Assembly: GCA_033439685.1 (NCBI GenBank)
Contig: JAUEDM010000001.1
Span: 2,046,001 to 2,110,000 of the forward strand
DNA: 64,000 nt
Source: Apodospora peruviana
Taxonomy: Eukaryota; Ascomycota; Sordariomycetes; Sordariales; Lasiosphaeriaceae
Reading direction: 5' to 3'
Shown here: piece by piece, positions 34,801 through 45,143 of the stretch
Numbering within the stretch: position 1 is the stretch's first letter
Layout: every line of letters begins with the position of its first letter
The notes under the pieces: generated by a model
Told to the model about the DNA's origin: nothing
The model's input: the letters and a program-made list of their open reading frames with translations, nothing else
Databases searched by the model: none
Translations under genes and position numbers: made by a program

Positions 34801-37305
34801 AACGTGAGTAGACAAAGTCACTTTGGGACAAACTATCCACACTTATTGCGGATGCTGAAAGGTCCGACCTACAACTCGAGTCTGTAGAACGTCTCTTTTG
34901 CGCCACATTCAATTCATCCCACAGGTCCATCGTCAATTCCAGTGTGGCTCTGTGGAATCGGCTGTTCGGGAATGCAGAGAACTTGGAATATCCTGAGAAG
35001 CTCAAAGCTGCGCTCATACAGGTGCAGCCGCACGCTGATATCGAGGTGCCAGGCTTAGAAATCTCTAGTGGAGAATACGCCGGGCAACAGCCGCTGTTCG
35101 TTGACTCCCTGGATGACTATAGCCTGCCCAAGCTCTACACAAGAAGCAGTCGCCGAGGCACTCCCCTGGCGGTTGTAGCTCCACGTTCTGAATCGCCTAG
35201 ATCGAGCAAGCTTGGATCATCGGCACGAAGGCATCTCGACGCAACACCCAAGGCCAAATCTACTCGCGATACTCGTCGTAGCACAACACCTCGACTGAGA
35301 CACGATGACTCGCAAGTGCAGTTTGCTGCAATCGAGCCTTCCCCCCTTGACAGCAAGAACATGGAATCCCAAGTGTTCACTGAACGGCAAAAGGAGGTCC
35401 GAGAGCGACAGAAAGAAAACACAGCTTTGTTTCCCGAAATCCGTTCAAGTCCTGGTCCAAAATCCAAGGAGTCAACCCGCGTTGTACCATTTCGAGAACC
35501 TTCTCCAGAGCAAGAACATCACCCCCAGGTCCGCGCGGCTGCTACCCCTGAGCCCGAGAACGGGTACAACGACTACGTCTCGTCAACGCCGACTCCGCGT
35601 CGGGGTCAGCCCGTGTTTATACCGGAACATGATATGATGGACCCGCCGTCGTCACCTCCAGAACCTAGAAGGAACCCCCTAGCGGCTGAGATACGATCAA
35701 GGTCTGCTAGTAATAGCCTCCTTGATGATTGGCAATTCACTTCCTCCCCAATTTCAGGGTCGCCAAATCCAAGCCGCCACACGGCTAACCCTGAGGTAGC
35801 TGGGCAAAATGACCTGATGGGTGATGTCACAATGTCTGATGCTGAAGACGACCTCCCTCCTCCCCATGACGATGCAGTCACTGCGGTGGAAGAGCCAGAG
35901 CCAGAACCTGTCCCTGAAAACGATCTGGTTGAGGATAGTGTTGTTACTGGCCGGGATGCTATGCCTACCATTGTCAGCCTGGATCCTATCGAGACGCCTG
36001 TGTCCACGCCATCCAAGAATACTCGATCTGCGGCGCGTCAAGAAACACCTAAGTCGGACAGTGACGTTTTCGTGGACGCACCCACGAGCCCTCTGCCGCC
36101 GACCCCGAGAAGAGTCACAAGATCCACCAGGGCATCAAGTGCCGCAATCACCGAAGCACCACCAATGCCGGCACTTGCTCCTGCTAACAGCTTGTCATTC
36201 GACATTAATGATGTTGATGAGACTAGCCTACTCAGGGTGGTTGTTGAGTTGGAGTCAGGCAAATTCGACCGCTCCGAATACGTCCGGCCTTCCGCCTCAC
36301 CGGAGAAGAACAAGCTCGACAATGATGCCGTCCACCCCACCGCAGGAAAGGTCGAAACTCAAGACTGCATCGTCGTTGTTAGTCCCCGACGGCCAGCAAG
36401 TCAAGGGCTTACGAGATGGACCAGGTCTGACTCGGTTTCATCCACCATCCTTACCTCCTCAGCTGTTGCAGATACAGAGCAGATTCCGAGCTCGCAACTG
36501 AAGGGACGAGGAAGGCGCGGAAAACGAAAGAGGGGATTCTCAAAGGGCCACGAAGCTGCTGGAAAGAAGAGGAAGGAACATGGCCCGGATAGTGAGGTGG
36601 CCGAGGTGCCAGACAGTCAGCCAGGCGAGAAAACCGAAGGTCTGTGGTCTCGAGAAAATACTCCTCTCCTCATACACTAACATTCTGCAAACAGCTGCCG
36701 TCAAGGCCGACAAGGTCCCCGAGGAGCGGAGTCTTTCTCCATCTGCCGAGTATTTTAGCCAAGATTCTTTCAGCAACAGCGACCAGAGCTCACAGGAGTC
36801 TGCTGTGCTGGTCGATCTACAGTCCAGCGGTAATATTCACATGGAATCAGATGACCATGATGTGCAGTCCCAGATTGCGCTAGAGTCACAGCAGGGCCAG
36901 TCGGAGTGTGCAGAGCAGGATGCCAATCAACCGGCACCGTTGGTCACTTCTATGGAAGAGCATGCCGATGAGTCGATAATGCAGATTGACGACGATGATA
37001 GCAAAGCCGTCGTCGAGGCCACACCAGACCAAATTGACGTGGACCCGCAAAGTAACGAGAAGGCTAAAGAAGTGCCGGAGGAGGATATTATAAACAATGA
37101 CAGTGTATTAAAGGAGGAGCATGAACGACAGCCGGAACCAGATTTGGATCCGGTGCAAAAGATCATGAGCATCTTCCGTGGTGGTTTGGATATGTTGAGG
37201 TCTGCCAGCCTTTCGAGGACGGAAGTCTACCAGATTGAAGACATGTTGATGGATACGAAGCGGGAGTTATATGACGCTGAGAGGCGTGGAAGAGGAGGAG
37301 AGTAG
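31810..37305 (+). CDS. rif1: RIF1, telomere-associated and replication-timing factor
   Basis: Three exons, 31810-34758, 34812-36639 and 36695-37305, give 1795 aa. Introns of 53 and 55 nt have GTAAGT/TAG and GTCTGT/ACAG ends; frame closes at both. The first two thirds form the RIF1 N-terminal HEAT-repeat superhelix (for example RVLIYKKLVKQARPLM, VEANYAWNCLVYQT, LLDSYWDISLKPVITKLLD, SSVALWNRLFG). The last third is a disordered Ser/Pro/Glu-rich tail ending in a short conserved helix (VQKIMSIFRGGLDMLR...VYQIEDMLMDTKREL). Near the N-terminus lie an RVxF-like motif, KVGF at 66-69, and a SILK motif at 106-109. Both are known PP1-docking elements through which Rif1 brings PP1 to counteract DDK at origins. 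Nuclear. Identification firm; function by family. Confidence 0.93.
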
Positions 37306-38561
37306 AAGTTTCTCTTGTTTTGGTTCTGCTGCATTCATATATCCCTGGATGTGTGGCTGGTGGTTGGGCGGCGTATATGTACATTTTCTTGTTTCTTCCT
37401 AGCGGGTCTGTTGTTGATTATGAACAGCATTGTTTTAGCTTTTTTTTTCATTATCTAGCTAGGTTGTCGAGGGTAACGCTTTGTTTCAAGGTGCCGTACA
37501 TATTGGACAGGGAGGGTTTATGGAAACAAGAGACGGTATTGCTATGGTTGCGTTTCTTTTGTTTTCGTTCATAAGCATTCATTTACCCCAATGGCGGTTG
37601 CATCATCCATGGCAACCTACCTTGCTCATTTACAGCAGCGGGAGCCATGGCTTTTTGTTAGTGTATGAAAACTGGAGATCAACAGGCAGATACCTCACTA
37701 AGAATGATTTGGACCGGGCAGGCAGAGGGAGCGAGGCAGCCGGTTTTGGAGGACAGACAGACAAAACCGAGTTTGAAGGACCTGGAGCGTAGTTGTGTTG
37801 GCATATAAGTCAGCTTAAGAGATAAAAGAGAAGACGTTCCCAGATCATTAGAGATGTTTGGAGTTTCTGTAACACTCTCACCTTGACGAGCCGGCCGACC
37901 CAATCAACCTGGAACCTTGGGAGGATGCAGTCCGGCAAAACAGCTGTACCTAAAAGGAGGTAAGGAGTGGAGGAGCTGCGGGGGCGGACTAGGTGTGCTG
38001 CAGTGAGCTGCAGCTGTTGGTGATCCCATCCCACCTGGCCACCAATCTACCCCTCCATCGGACGCCAAAGCGGCGCGGACGAGACCAGACCAAGGTCAGG
38101 ACTGGAACTGGGACAGGACCAGGACCGGGCCAGACAAGAACAGACAGGGCATGAATTGGGATCAACTGGTCAAACCTATATGACATCGCATCACCCTGCA
38201 TCGCTTGCATTGCCCACCTTCACATCAGCAGATCAGAACCCCTCACCCCGCCCTGGGCCACAATACCTGCACTTGTAACTTGACGACCGCGACGACCACG
38301 TACCCAACGTGAAATCTTCGTGAACCTTCTCCGTCTTCTTCAGCTTCCTCTGTATTGTTGTCCTTGCCTGCTTGTGAAGTTCCATTCCCCTCCCTCCACT
38401 GTATCGTTATCTTGTCTCTTTCCAAAGACAGCTAGCCGTTTGCTCCCGACTCTATTCGTCTTTGCCCCAACCAGCTAGCTAGCTATCCTCCCGTCCTACC
38501 CGTGAACTCTTCCAGGTTTGCCGTGATTGTCTCCGAAGAGCTACCTATCCAGTATCTCAAG
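37306..38561. other. Intergenic region upstream of the epimerase
   Basis: About 1.25 kb; the last 250 bases are pyrimidine-rich (leader-like) and may include a 5' UTR intron ending at the TCCAG at 38512-38516. No gene seen. Confidence 0.45.
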
Positions 38562-39662
38562 ATGGTCGGACGAGCCAATAAGCCCACCGCGCTGGCCAGC
38601 ACCCCGGGCCTGGCCCCGCAGCCTCAGGTCAGCTTCTCGGACGACAACTCGCGCGTGACGGCCGTGCTCCCGACAGGCGAGAGCATCGAGGTCCTGCTCT
38701 ACGGCGCGACCGTCATCAGCTGGAAGGACAAGGACGGCACCGAGAAGCTGTGGTTGAGCGAGGCGGCCAAGCTGGACGGCACCAAGGCTGTCCGGGGAGG
38801 CATTCCGCTCGTCTTCCCGGTCAGTAAAACAACTACCAATCTTCTCGTCCTTGAATTTTAACTGACAGTTTAACAAAACCCAGGTCTTCGGCACCGCCTC
38901 CGACCACGCCCAAACCTCCAAGCTTCCGCAGCATGGGTTCGCCCGGACCTCGCGCTGGGAGTTTTTGGGCAAGTCAACGTCCGAGTCGACGCCCGCCTCT
39001 TCTACTGCTGCCGATCTTTCGGTCAAGCTCGACTTCGGCCTGAGCCCGGCCGCCCTCGACAGCGACACCAAGAGCAAGTGGCCGTATGTGTTCAACATGA
39101 TTTACAGCGTCACGTTGAGTCGCGATAGTTTGACGACCAGTCTTGTCGTCAACAACGACGACGACAAGCCGTTTGAGTGTCAGCTGCTGCTGCATACTTA
39201 TTTGCGTGTTCAAGTACTTTAGATCAACCCAGTTTTCATTGTTGCTTGCCTGTTGCTGACTGACTGCCATTAAAACAGGATATATCCAAAGTCGAAATCA
39301 AGGGCCTCTCCTCTGCGACCTACATCGACAAAGTCAACGGCTCGTCGTCGCAACAGACCCAATCTTCGGCCCTCACCATCTCGGGCGAGACGGACCGCGT
39401 CTACACCCCGGCCACGCCGCCGACCGACCCCGTCTCGGTGGTCGAGGGCGGCAAGACCACCTTCACCGTCGTCCGCGACAACTTGAGTGATGTAGTGGTC
39501 TGGAACCCGTGGACCGAGAAGGCCAATGGGCTGGCGGATTTCGCCCCCAAAGAGGGTTACAAGAACATGCTCTGCATCGAGCCCGGCTCCGTCGTCGGGT
39601 GGCAGACGCTGGAGCCCGGTGAGGCGTTTGAGGGCGCGCAGACGATTACTATTTCGAATTGA
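38562..39662 (+). CDS. Glucose-6-phosphate 1-epimerase (YMR099C type)
   Basis: Interconverts alpha and beta anomers of hexose 6-phosphates in the cytosol; member of the aldose 1-epimerase superfamily. Three exons, 38562-38819, 38884-39213 and 39279-39662, give 323 aa, the expected length. Introns are 64 and 65 nt and both fall in phase 0. Family features include YGATVISW, RGGIPLVFPVFG, LPQHGFAR with His103, LLLHTYLRV with His190, and MLCIEPG with Glu297; these agree with the His/Glu catalytic set of the family. The second donor (GTACTT at 39214) was preferred because it yields LRVQDISKVEIKGL without a frame break. The ATG was chosen at MVGRANKP; the same frame is open upstream but has no other ATG. 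No targeting signal is visible. Confidence 0.93.
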
Positions 39663-40328
39663 ATCACCACGGCCCGGCTTTAAGCGCGGCTGGGGAACAG
39701 TCTTGAGCAGCTGTGGATTGCCAGGATAGGGTTTATGGGGCACTTAAATGGAAAACACACGTCCAAAAACGCAGCTAGGGACAACATAGGGGGAGAGGAT
39801 CGAGAGCCAGACAAGTGGTGACGAGGAGTCTCGGGTTGATGTGTAGGCGGGCGTTATTATCCTGTTGCTGGGTGGACGCCTACCTCCCAGCACTGAAGTT
39901 CATGATGGGTATGATAACGTAGGGTTTGAAACTTGAAATGATTCTATATGATTTCCTTTGGTGTTTCGCGATAAAATGAGCGTGGAGAAACCGAGAAATA
40001 GAAGATAAAACCTTAGTGTCGATAGGAAATGACGTGTATACGCACCACCGCCTTGGACAATGTAGACAGATTCATATCCGTGATATCTTATTAGATTAGG
40101 TATTTTCCGGGTACGTCAACAATATTTGGTAATACGTCGCCCCGTCCTTATTCAGGAGTAAGTGACTATGGCCTTCCCGACAGAGCATATGAGCAGCAAA
40201 CAAAGAGCCCGGCAGTGAAATCCCGCGCCCCTTTTATTTATACCCCGTTCCCTTCTTTCTATTGTACTATAAAAGTACAATATAACTCAACACACATATC
40301 CGTACAGGACACACCCCCCTCCTTCCGT
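39663..40328. other. Convergent 3' flanks
   Basis: About 670 bases between the epimerase stop and the bcs1 stop. It is AT-richer than the coding DNA, with no gene seen. Confidence 0.5.
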
Positions 40329-41831
40329 CTACGCCGGCGTCTTGACATAACTCTCCTGCGACAGCATCTCAGCCTCAAAAGCCCTCGGTATCAGCCCCTC
40401 GGCCATCTTGATAGCGCCCTCCATATCGTTCTTGTTGAACTGGAACAGACCCTGTATCGCCGCCGTCGAGGTATGCCTCCCGCGCGGTACGTTGGGGTTT
40501 TCCGGGTCCGCACCAAACAGACCCAACTCGGCGAGCCTGCCCAAAAACCTCTCCCTCCCAGACCTATCGATATCAATATCGCCGTAATACCGGTCCCACA
40601 TCTCGGCGGCCTGGAACCGCGTCGCTTCCCCTATGCGCACCATCATGTCCACCCTGCCGGGCCGTATCAGGGCCGGGTCGAGGCGCTCGACATGGTTGGT
40701 CGTCAGAAACGCGATCCTGTCCTCACCAGCAGCTAAGCCGTCAAGCGCGTTGAGCAAGCCCGAAAATGTGACCGTCTTGCCGCTGTAGCCGTCCGGGTCG
40801 CGCGCCCGTCTATTTCCCAGCGCGGCGTCCACGTCCTCCAAGACCAGTATGCTCTTCTCCGGCTGCTGCGTCAGGAGGTGCGCGAGCAGGTCGTCCGTCA
40901 CGCCGACTTCACTCAAGTTGATCATGGCAACACTGTAATCCAGCTCGCCGGCCAGCGCCTGGATGAACGACGTCTTACCCGTTCCGGGCGGGCCGTACAG
41001 GAGATAGCCTCTCCGATACGGCACGCCGCGGTCGACGTACCACTGCCGCGCGGCCAGGAACTCTTTCACGTCGCCCACCAGACTCTCCTTGACCCCTTCG
41101 TCGAGGATGACGCTGCCGAGCGGGCGTTTAAGCCGCGGCTTGCCCAGCGTGTGCCACTCCATTCGTTTCGCTGTGTAGACAACCGTCTTGCCCTCGTGGA
41201 ACTGGCTCGCCAGCGCGTGCGCTTCCGTGAAAAGCTCGCTCAGCACGTGCCGGTGCGCCCACAGCAGCGTCAGCGTCAAAGTCTCGTGCGGCTCGCCCGT
41301 CATGGTCGTCGTCGTGCCCGCCTTTTCGCGCTTCACGCCAATGTAACACCCCGGCCGGTGGCGGATGATGTGGTGCCCGTAGCCCGGCTGGACACGGAAG
41401 TCGGCGTGCGTGCGTCCGGTCTCGTCCTCCGCTTTCTCGCTACCGGCGGCGACGGACCGGGTGCTGGTGGCGACGGCGAGGTTCCGGATCCGCGTGATCC
41501 GGCGCGCGAGGAACCCCCCTTCCTCGCGGGGCTGCGCCAGCCACGCGAGGACCCAGTTGTAGGAAGGGTCGCGTTTGCTGATCTCGACGTTGACCAGCAT
41601 GCTCCGCCGCAAAAGCTCGGTGCCGCGGATCAGAGCGCGCCGGCCGATGGTCGCGGCCGCACCAAGTCCGGCGAGACCGATACCGCCGGCGAAGACGGGG
41701 TTCTTGAAGAGCGCATCGAGGTTGAAGAGGGACGATGGGGCGAGCGGCGCCGGCTGTCCCTGCTGTCCGGTTCCCGGTGTCGGCGGTGTTGGAAGCACCA
41801 ACGGGAAGGAGTCCTGGAGGTCTGTCGGCAT
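40329..41831 (-). CDS. bcs1: BCS1-family mitochondrial AAA ATPase
   Basis: BCS1 is an inner-membrane AAA protein that moves the folded Rieske iron-sulfur protein across the membrane for complex III assembly. This single-exon gene encodes 500 aa. Residues 46-62 (VFAGGIGLAGLGAAATI) form the N-terminal membrane segment, followed by the positively charged internal targeting region, the BCS1-specific domain (residues about 75-230) and the AAA module. Walker A is GPPGTGKTS (280-288), Walker B ILVLEDVDA (328-336), then the sensor-like LTTNH (376-380) and RPGRVD (390-395). The C-terminal helical lid is present. Bcs1p of yeast is 456 aa, so the extra length is in the Pro/Gly-rich N-terminus and the loop near 120-140. 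Fungi can have several BCS1 paralogues, so orthology to the complex III factor rather than a paralogue is not certain. Confidence 0.9.
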   Translation of the reverse strand: MPTDLQDSFPLVLPTPPTPGTGQQGQPAPLAPSSLFNLDALFKNPVFAGGIGLAGLGAAATIGRRALIRGTELLRRSMLVNVEISKRDPSYNWVLAWLAQPREEGGFLARRITRIRNLAVATSTRSVAAGSEKAEDETGRTHADFRVQPGYGHHIIRHRPGCYIGVKREKAGTTTTMTGEPHETLTLTLLWAHRHVLSELFTEAHALASQFHEGKTVVYTAKRMEWHTLGKPRLKRPLGSVILDEGVKESLVGDVKEFLAARQWYVDRGVPYRRGYLLYGPPGTGKTSFIQALAGELDYSVAMINLSEVGVTDDLLAHLLTQQPEKSILVLEDVDAALGNRRARDPDGYSGKTVTFSGLLNALDGLAAGEDRIAFLTTNHVERLDPALIRPGRVDMMVRIGEATRFQAAEMWDRYYGDIDIDRSGRERFLGRLAELGLFGADPENPNVPRGRHTSTAAIQGLFQFNKNDMEGAIKMAEGLIPRAFEAEMLSQESYVKTPA

Positions 41832-42337
41832 CGCTGGTTTATTACTGCATCGTTTTCGCTTTCGTGCTCATGGTTCGTGAGTATGCCATCTCTCGAACCC
41901 ACTTTGGAGCTGTTTGCTTGTACCACTAATAACAATGACGAGGTTTTCGGGACGTGGGTTTGAAAATTATAGTGGGGCTGGACGGGAGCTCTTCTTTCGA
42001 GGACTTGGCATTCAGCTGGGCTGTCAGTGTCAGCAGCTTCGACATGTGGGTTGGATCCCAGTACGGATGGGAAACCTTCGAATTGGATTTGCAATTAGGT
42101 ACTAAATCGTCAAACCTACAGTCAGGAGAACCCCCCACGGTAGGCTGCAGTTCTAGATTTCAGTATTATAACAATTGCTCTCCGGCGCGCAAGTTGTACA
42201 ATTGTACACCATTTTGCGAGTATATAGATATTTATACAGCACATGTATTCCGTACAAGGCCAGCAGATGCGCACCATAAGATCTGCCAACGGGCTTCTCC
42301 TCTCTCCCATTAACTCTTCAAGCCAAGTGTACCCCAT
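41832..42337. other. Intergenic region between bcs1 and the uS11m gene
   Basis: About 500 bases holding the bcs1 promoter and the 3' flank of the uS11m gene. The open frames here are fragments without family features. Confidence 0.5.
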
Positions 42338-42979
42338 CTAACCCAGTCTTCTCTTTCCTTTACTTCTGCTTCCGCCAAACTTGAGCCTTGTGGCATCGGT
42401 GACCCGTGTAATCTTTGCCCGCAGAAGCTTTCCTTCGGTTCCCATCAGCACGTTCGTAGCCGCCTCTCTCCCCGGCCCGAACCCTCTCAGAATAACCTCG
42501 AGCTTGTGGATCTGCTTGACCACTCCTTTCTGATGTAGCTTGTCCAGCACGTAGGCGGCCAGTTGGTATGCCGCGTCGTAACTCTTGCGCTGCGCGTGTC
42601 TGAGCCCGATGTTGCCGCACGACATGGAAATGATGGCGTCCCGATTTGGCTTCGTGACTGTAATGTGCGTGTTGTGCTTGTGGGAGTAGATGTGGAAGTG
42701 GAAGGGCTCCTCCGCTTCGGCGTCCAGGGCTAAGTCGTCGGCTATCTTGTCGCCATTGTACTGGTTGCTGACACCGACGGCGGAGTTCATGACGCTGAGG
42801 AGATCGGGCTGTTTACTGACAACGGATCTAGTGTTTTCCTGATCCCATGAGGCGACGTGTGACTGTGAAAAGGCGCGGCTCCTGTGCGGCGCACCGGGAG
42901 CAAGACATCGGGGGGCTGAGAGCGAGAGGGACTGGAACAGGTTCCGCACCAGGAAGCCGCCCTTCCAAAAGGTAGTCAT
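42338..42979 (-). CDS. mrps18: Mitochondrial small-subunit ribosomal protein uS11m
   Basis: Ribosomal protein of the mitochondrial 30S platform, called MRPS18 in yeast and MRPS11 in animals. The intronless frame gives 213 aa from the ATG at 42979 (MTTFWKGGFLVRNLF); the longer open frame upstream would begin at a non-ATG codon. Residues 1-40, rich in Arg, Ser and hydrophobic residues and free of acids, look like a cleavable mitochondrial presequence. The uS11 core spans about residues 90-213: HIYSHKHNTHITVT, SMSCGNIGLRHAQRKSYDAAYQ, then LEVILRGFGPGREAATN, with the final basic tail RSKGKRRLG. The gene is divergent from tim44, with which it shares a short upstream region. Confidence 0.93.
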   Translation of the reverse strand: MTTFWKGGFLVRNLFQSLSLSAPRCLAPGAPHRSRAFSQSHVASWDQENTRSVVSKQPDLLSVMNSAVGVSNQYNGDKIADDLALDAEAEEPFHFHIYSHKHNTHITVTKPNRDAIISMSCGNIGLRHAQRKSYDAAYQLAAYVLDKLHQKGVVKQIHKLEVILRGFGPGREAATNVLMGTEGKLLRAKITRVTDATRLKFGGSRSKGKRRLG

Positions 42980-43456
42980 TGCTGGATCTCGATGTGCCGT
43001 GGGCACACACTCGCAGTCGCAGCGAGTTGTGTCCTGTTGTAATTGAGCTTAATTCCGGGCTGGATCTGGGACACAAAACACAGCCCAGGACACAGGGTGA
43101 TAGGGTGGTGGGTGGATGGCGGAGGATGTTCCGCGACGACGCTCGGGGCACCTCGAGAAATTCTGGTCGGGATGTCGGGGGCCGGCCGCTGGAGCCACCG
43201 AGCCGGAAATTTACCGGGGCTTGGCAAAAAGTTGTTTAATGGGGCGGAAGAGAAATTCGGGGAATCAGACCAACCTTGACCAGTTGAATTCACAGCACGA
43301 CACCAGCATCAACAGGCTCCGACGCCGCATGCGAGAAATCTCGAATTTCATCTTTGCGCAGAATCCTCCACCGATATAGGCAGGACCGTATATAAAATAA
43401 CCCAGAAGCTCCGTCACGCCTATTGAAGGCGCCTTGGCTGGAAGCAAAAGGCGACC
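42980..43456. promoter_or_regulatory. Shared divergent promoter of uS11m and tim44
   Basis: About 480 bases separate the starts of two nuclear genes for mitochondrial proteins transcribed in opposite directions. No other gene fits here. Joint control is plausible but only inferred from the arrangement. Confidence 0.5.
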
Positions 43457-45143
43457 ATGAATTCTTCATACCGACACGTCCTGAGGACCGCGCCGAGCAC
43501 TCGGTCAACGGCCTCGCCCAGTCTTCGAAATGTCCCTGGCCGGTCGCCGGCATCGCATGCGCAACTCCGGCTCTTATCAAGTCGGCCATCTCCGCTGAAC
43601 AGCAGCAGCACCACCGACACCCGACCATCCCCTGCCGCCGTTCCCTTATTACGTTCCCCGCTTCTTCCCAGCGCGATCAGAATAGACTCACGGCCGAGGA
43701 TAGACGTGCGCCCCTTCCACGTCTCATCCCAGACCCAACAGCAAAAGCAGCCTGAGGAGAGGGACGCCAAGGGACCGGCAGAAACCTCAGAGGCGGCACA
43801 CGAGAGCAAGTCAGACCCGGAGGCAGAGGGCAAGGCTCGCAACCCCGAAGAGGAGGGAGAAGCGAAGGAAGAGAAGCAAAAGGAGAAGAAGGAAGATGCT
43901 CCGCCCCCGCCGCCGCACGGTGACAAGACGCCATGGCAGGTTTTCCTAGAGACCATGCAGACCGAACTAAAGGAGTCCAAGGAGTGGAACGAGTCGACAA
44001 AGGCTCTTGCCTCGGGCGCCAATCAGATTGCAGAGAGCGAGTCGGTGCGGAAGGCACGGGAAGCGTACGAGGCTACAACTGGCGCTGTTGCTTCTACGGC
44101 TTCCACCGTCGTGAAGACGACGGCCGGCGCTATCGGCAAGGGCGCTTCCTGGACATGGGAGACGCCGGTGATGAAGGGAGTCCGGAAGGGCGCCAACATC
44201 ACGGGAGAAGTCCTGGACAAGGCCACGAAACCGATCCGCGAAACCGAGGCTTACCAGAACGTGAAGAATGTTGTCGACGACGGAAGCAGCTCGAGGTACG
44301 GCGGGTGGGTTGAGAAGGAAGAGCGGAAGAGGCGGCGGGAGATGCGGCAGAAGATGAGTGGCGAGAACCCGACGGAAGTCCTTCAGGAAAATCCAGAGTA
44401 AGATGAACCGTTTACCTCTACACTATTACCCAGGAGGAGAAGCGAAAACTAACAGAGTTCTAACTAGAGCGGGAACCCATGTCACCGTTCACAAGGATGC
44501 CGCATGGAAGGAGGCGTGGAGGGACTTCCGGGATACGAACAAAGTGGTGCAAGGCATCTTCGGCTTGAAGGGCGTGTACCAAGAATCCGAGAACCCCCTT
44601 ATCTCCACCGCCAGAAGCATCACCGACCGCGTGGCCGGCTTCTTTGCCGAGAACGAGACGGCCCAGGTAATCAAGAAGCTCCGCACGATGGACCCGGCTT
44701 TCCAAATCGAACCATTCCTGCGCGACCTGCGCGAATACATTCTCCCCGAAGTCCTGGAGGCCTACGTCAAGGGGGACGTCGAGACGCTGAAGCTTTGGCT
44801 GTCCGAGGCGCAGTACTCGGTCTACGAAGCCTTGACCAAACAGTACCTCCAGGCCGGCCTCAAGTCTGACGGGCGCATCCTTGACATCAGGGGCGTGGAC
44901 ATCCTCAAGGCGCGCATGCTCGAGCCCGGCGAGATCCCCGTCTTCATCATCACCTGCCGTACGCAGGAGGTTCACGTCTACCGCAACGCCAAGTCGGGCC
45001 AGCTGGCCGCCGGCATGGAGGACAAGGTCCAGCTTGTCACATACGCGATCGGCATCACCCGCATCGCGGAGGACGTGACCAACCCCGAAACGAGGGGCTG
45101 GAGGTTGATCGAAATGCAGAAGAGCGGTCGCGATTACATCTGA
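43457..45143 (+). CDS. tim44: TIM44, subunit of the mitochondrial import motor
   Basis: TIM44 tethers mtHsp70 to the TIM23 channel on the matrix face of the inner membrane. Two exons, 43457-44397 and 44468-45143, give 538 aa. The N-terminus (MNSSYRHVLRTAPSTRST) is basic and Ser/Thr-rich as in matrix presequences. A charged low-complexity region (about residues 100-155) precedes the helical mtHsp70-binding region. Exon 2 starts EAGTHVTVHKDAAWKEAWRD and runs through the cardiolipin-binding Tim44-like C-terminal domain (GFFAENETAQVIKKLRTMDP to GWRLIEMQKSGRDYI). The intron has two in-frame acceptors 12 nt apart, 44455 and 44467; the distal one gives NPEAGTH, closest to known TIM44 proteins, while the proximal one would add VLTR. 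It is divergent from the uS11m gene. Confidence 0.94.

Noticed and set aside
40878..41963. Plus-strand open frame of 361 codons across bcs1
   Set aside because: Antisense to the bcs1 coding sequence, Arg-rich as expected for a GC-rich shadow frame.
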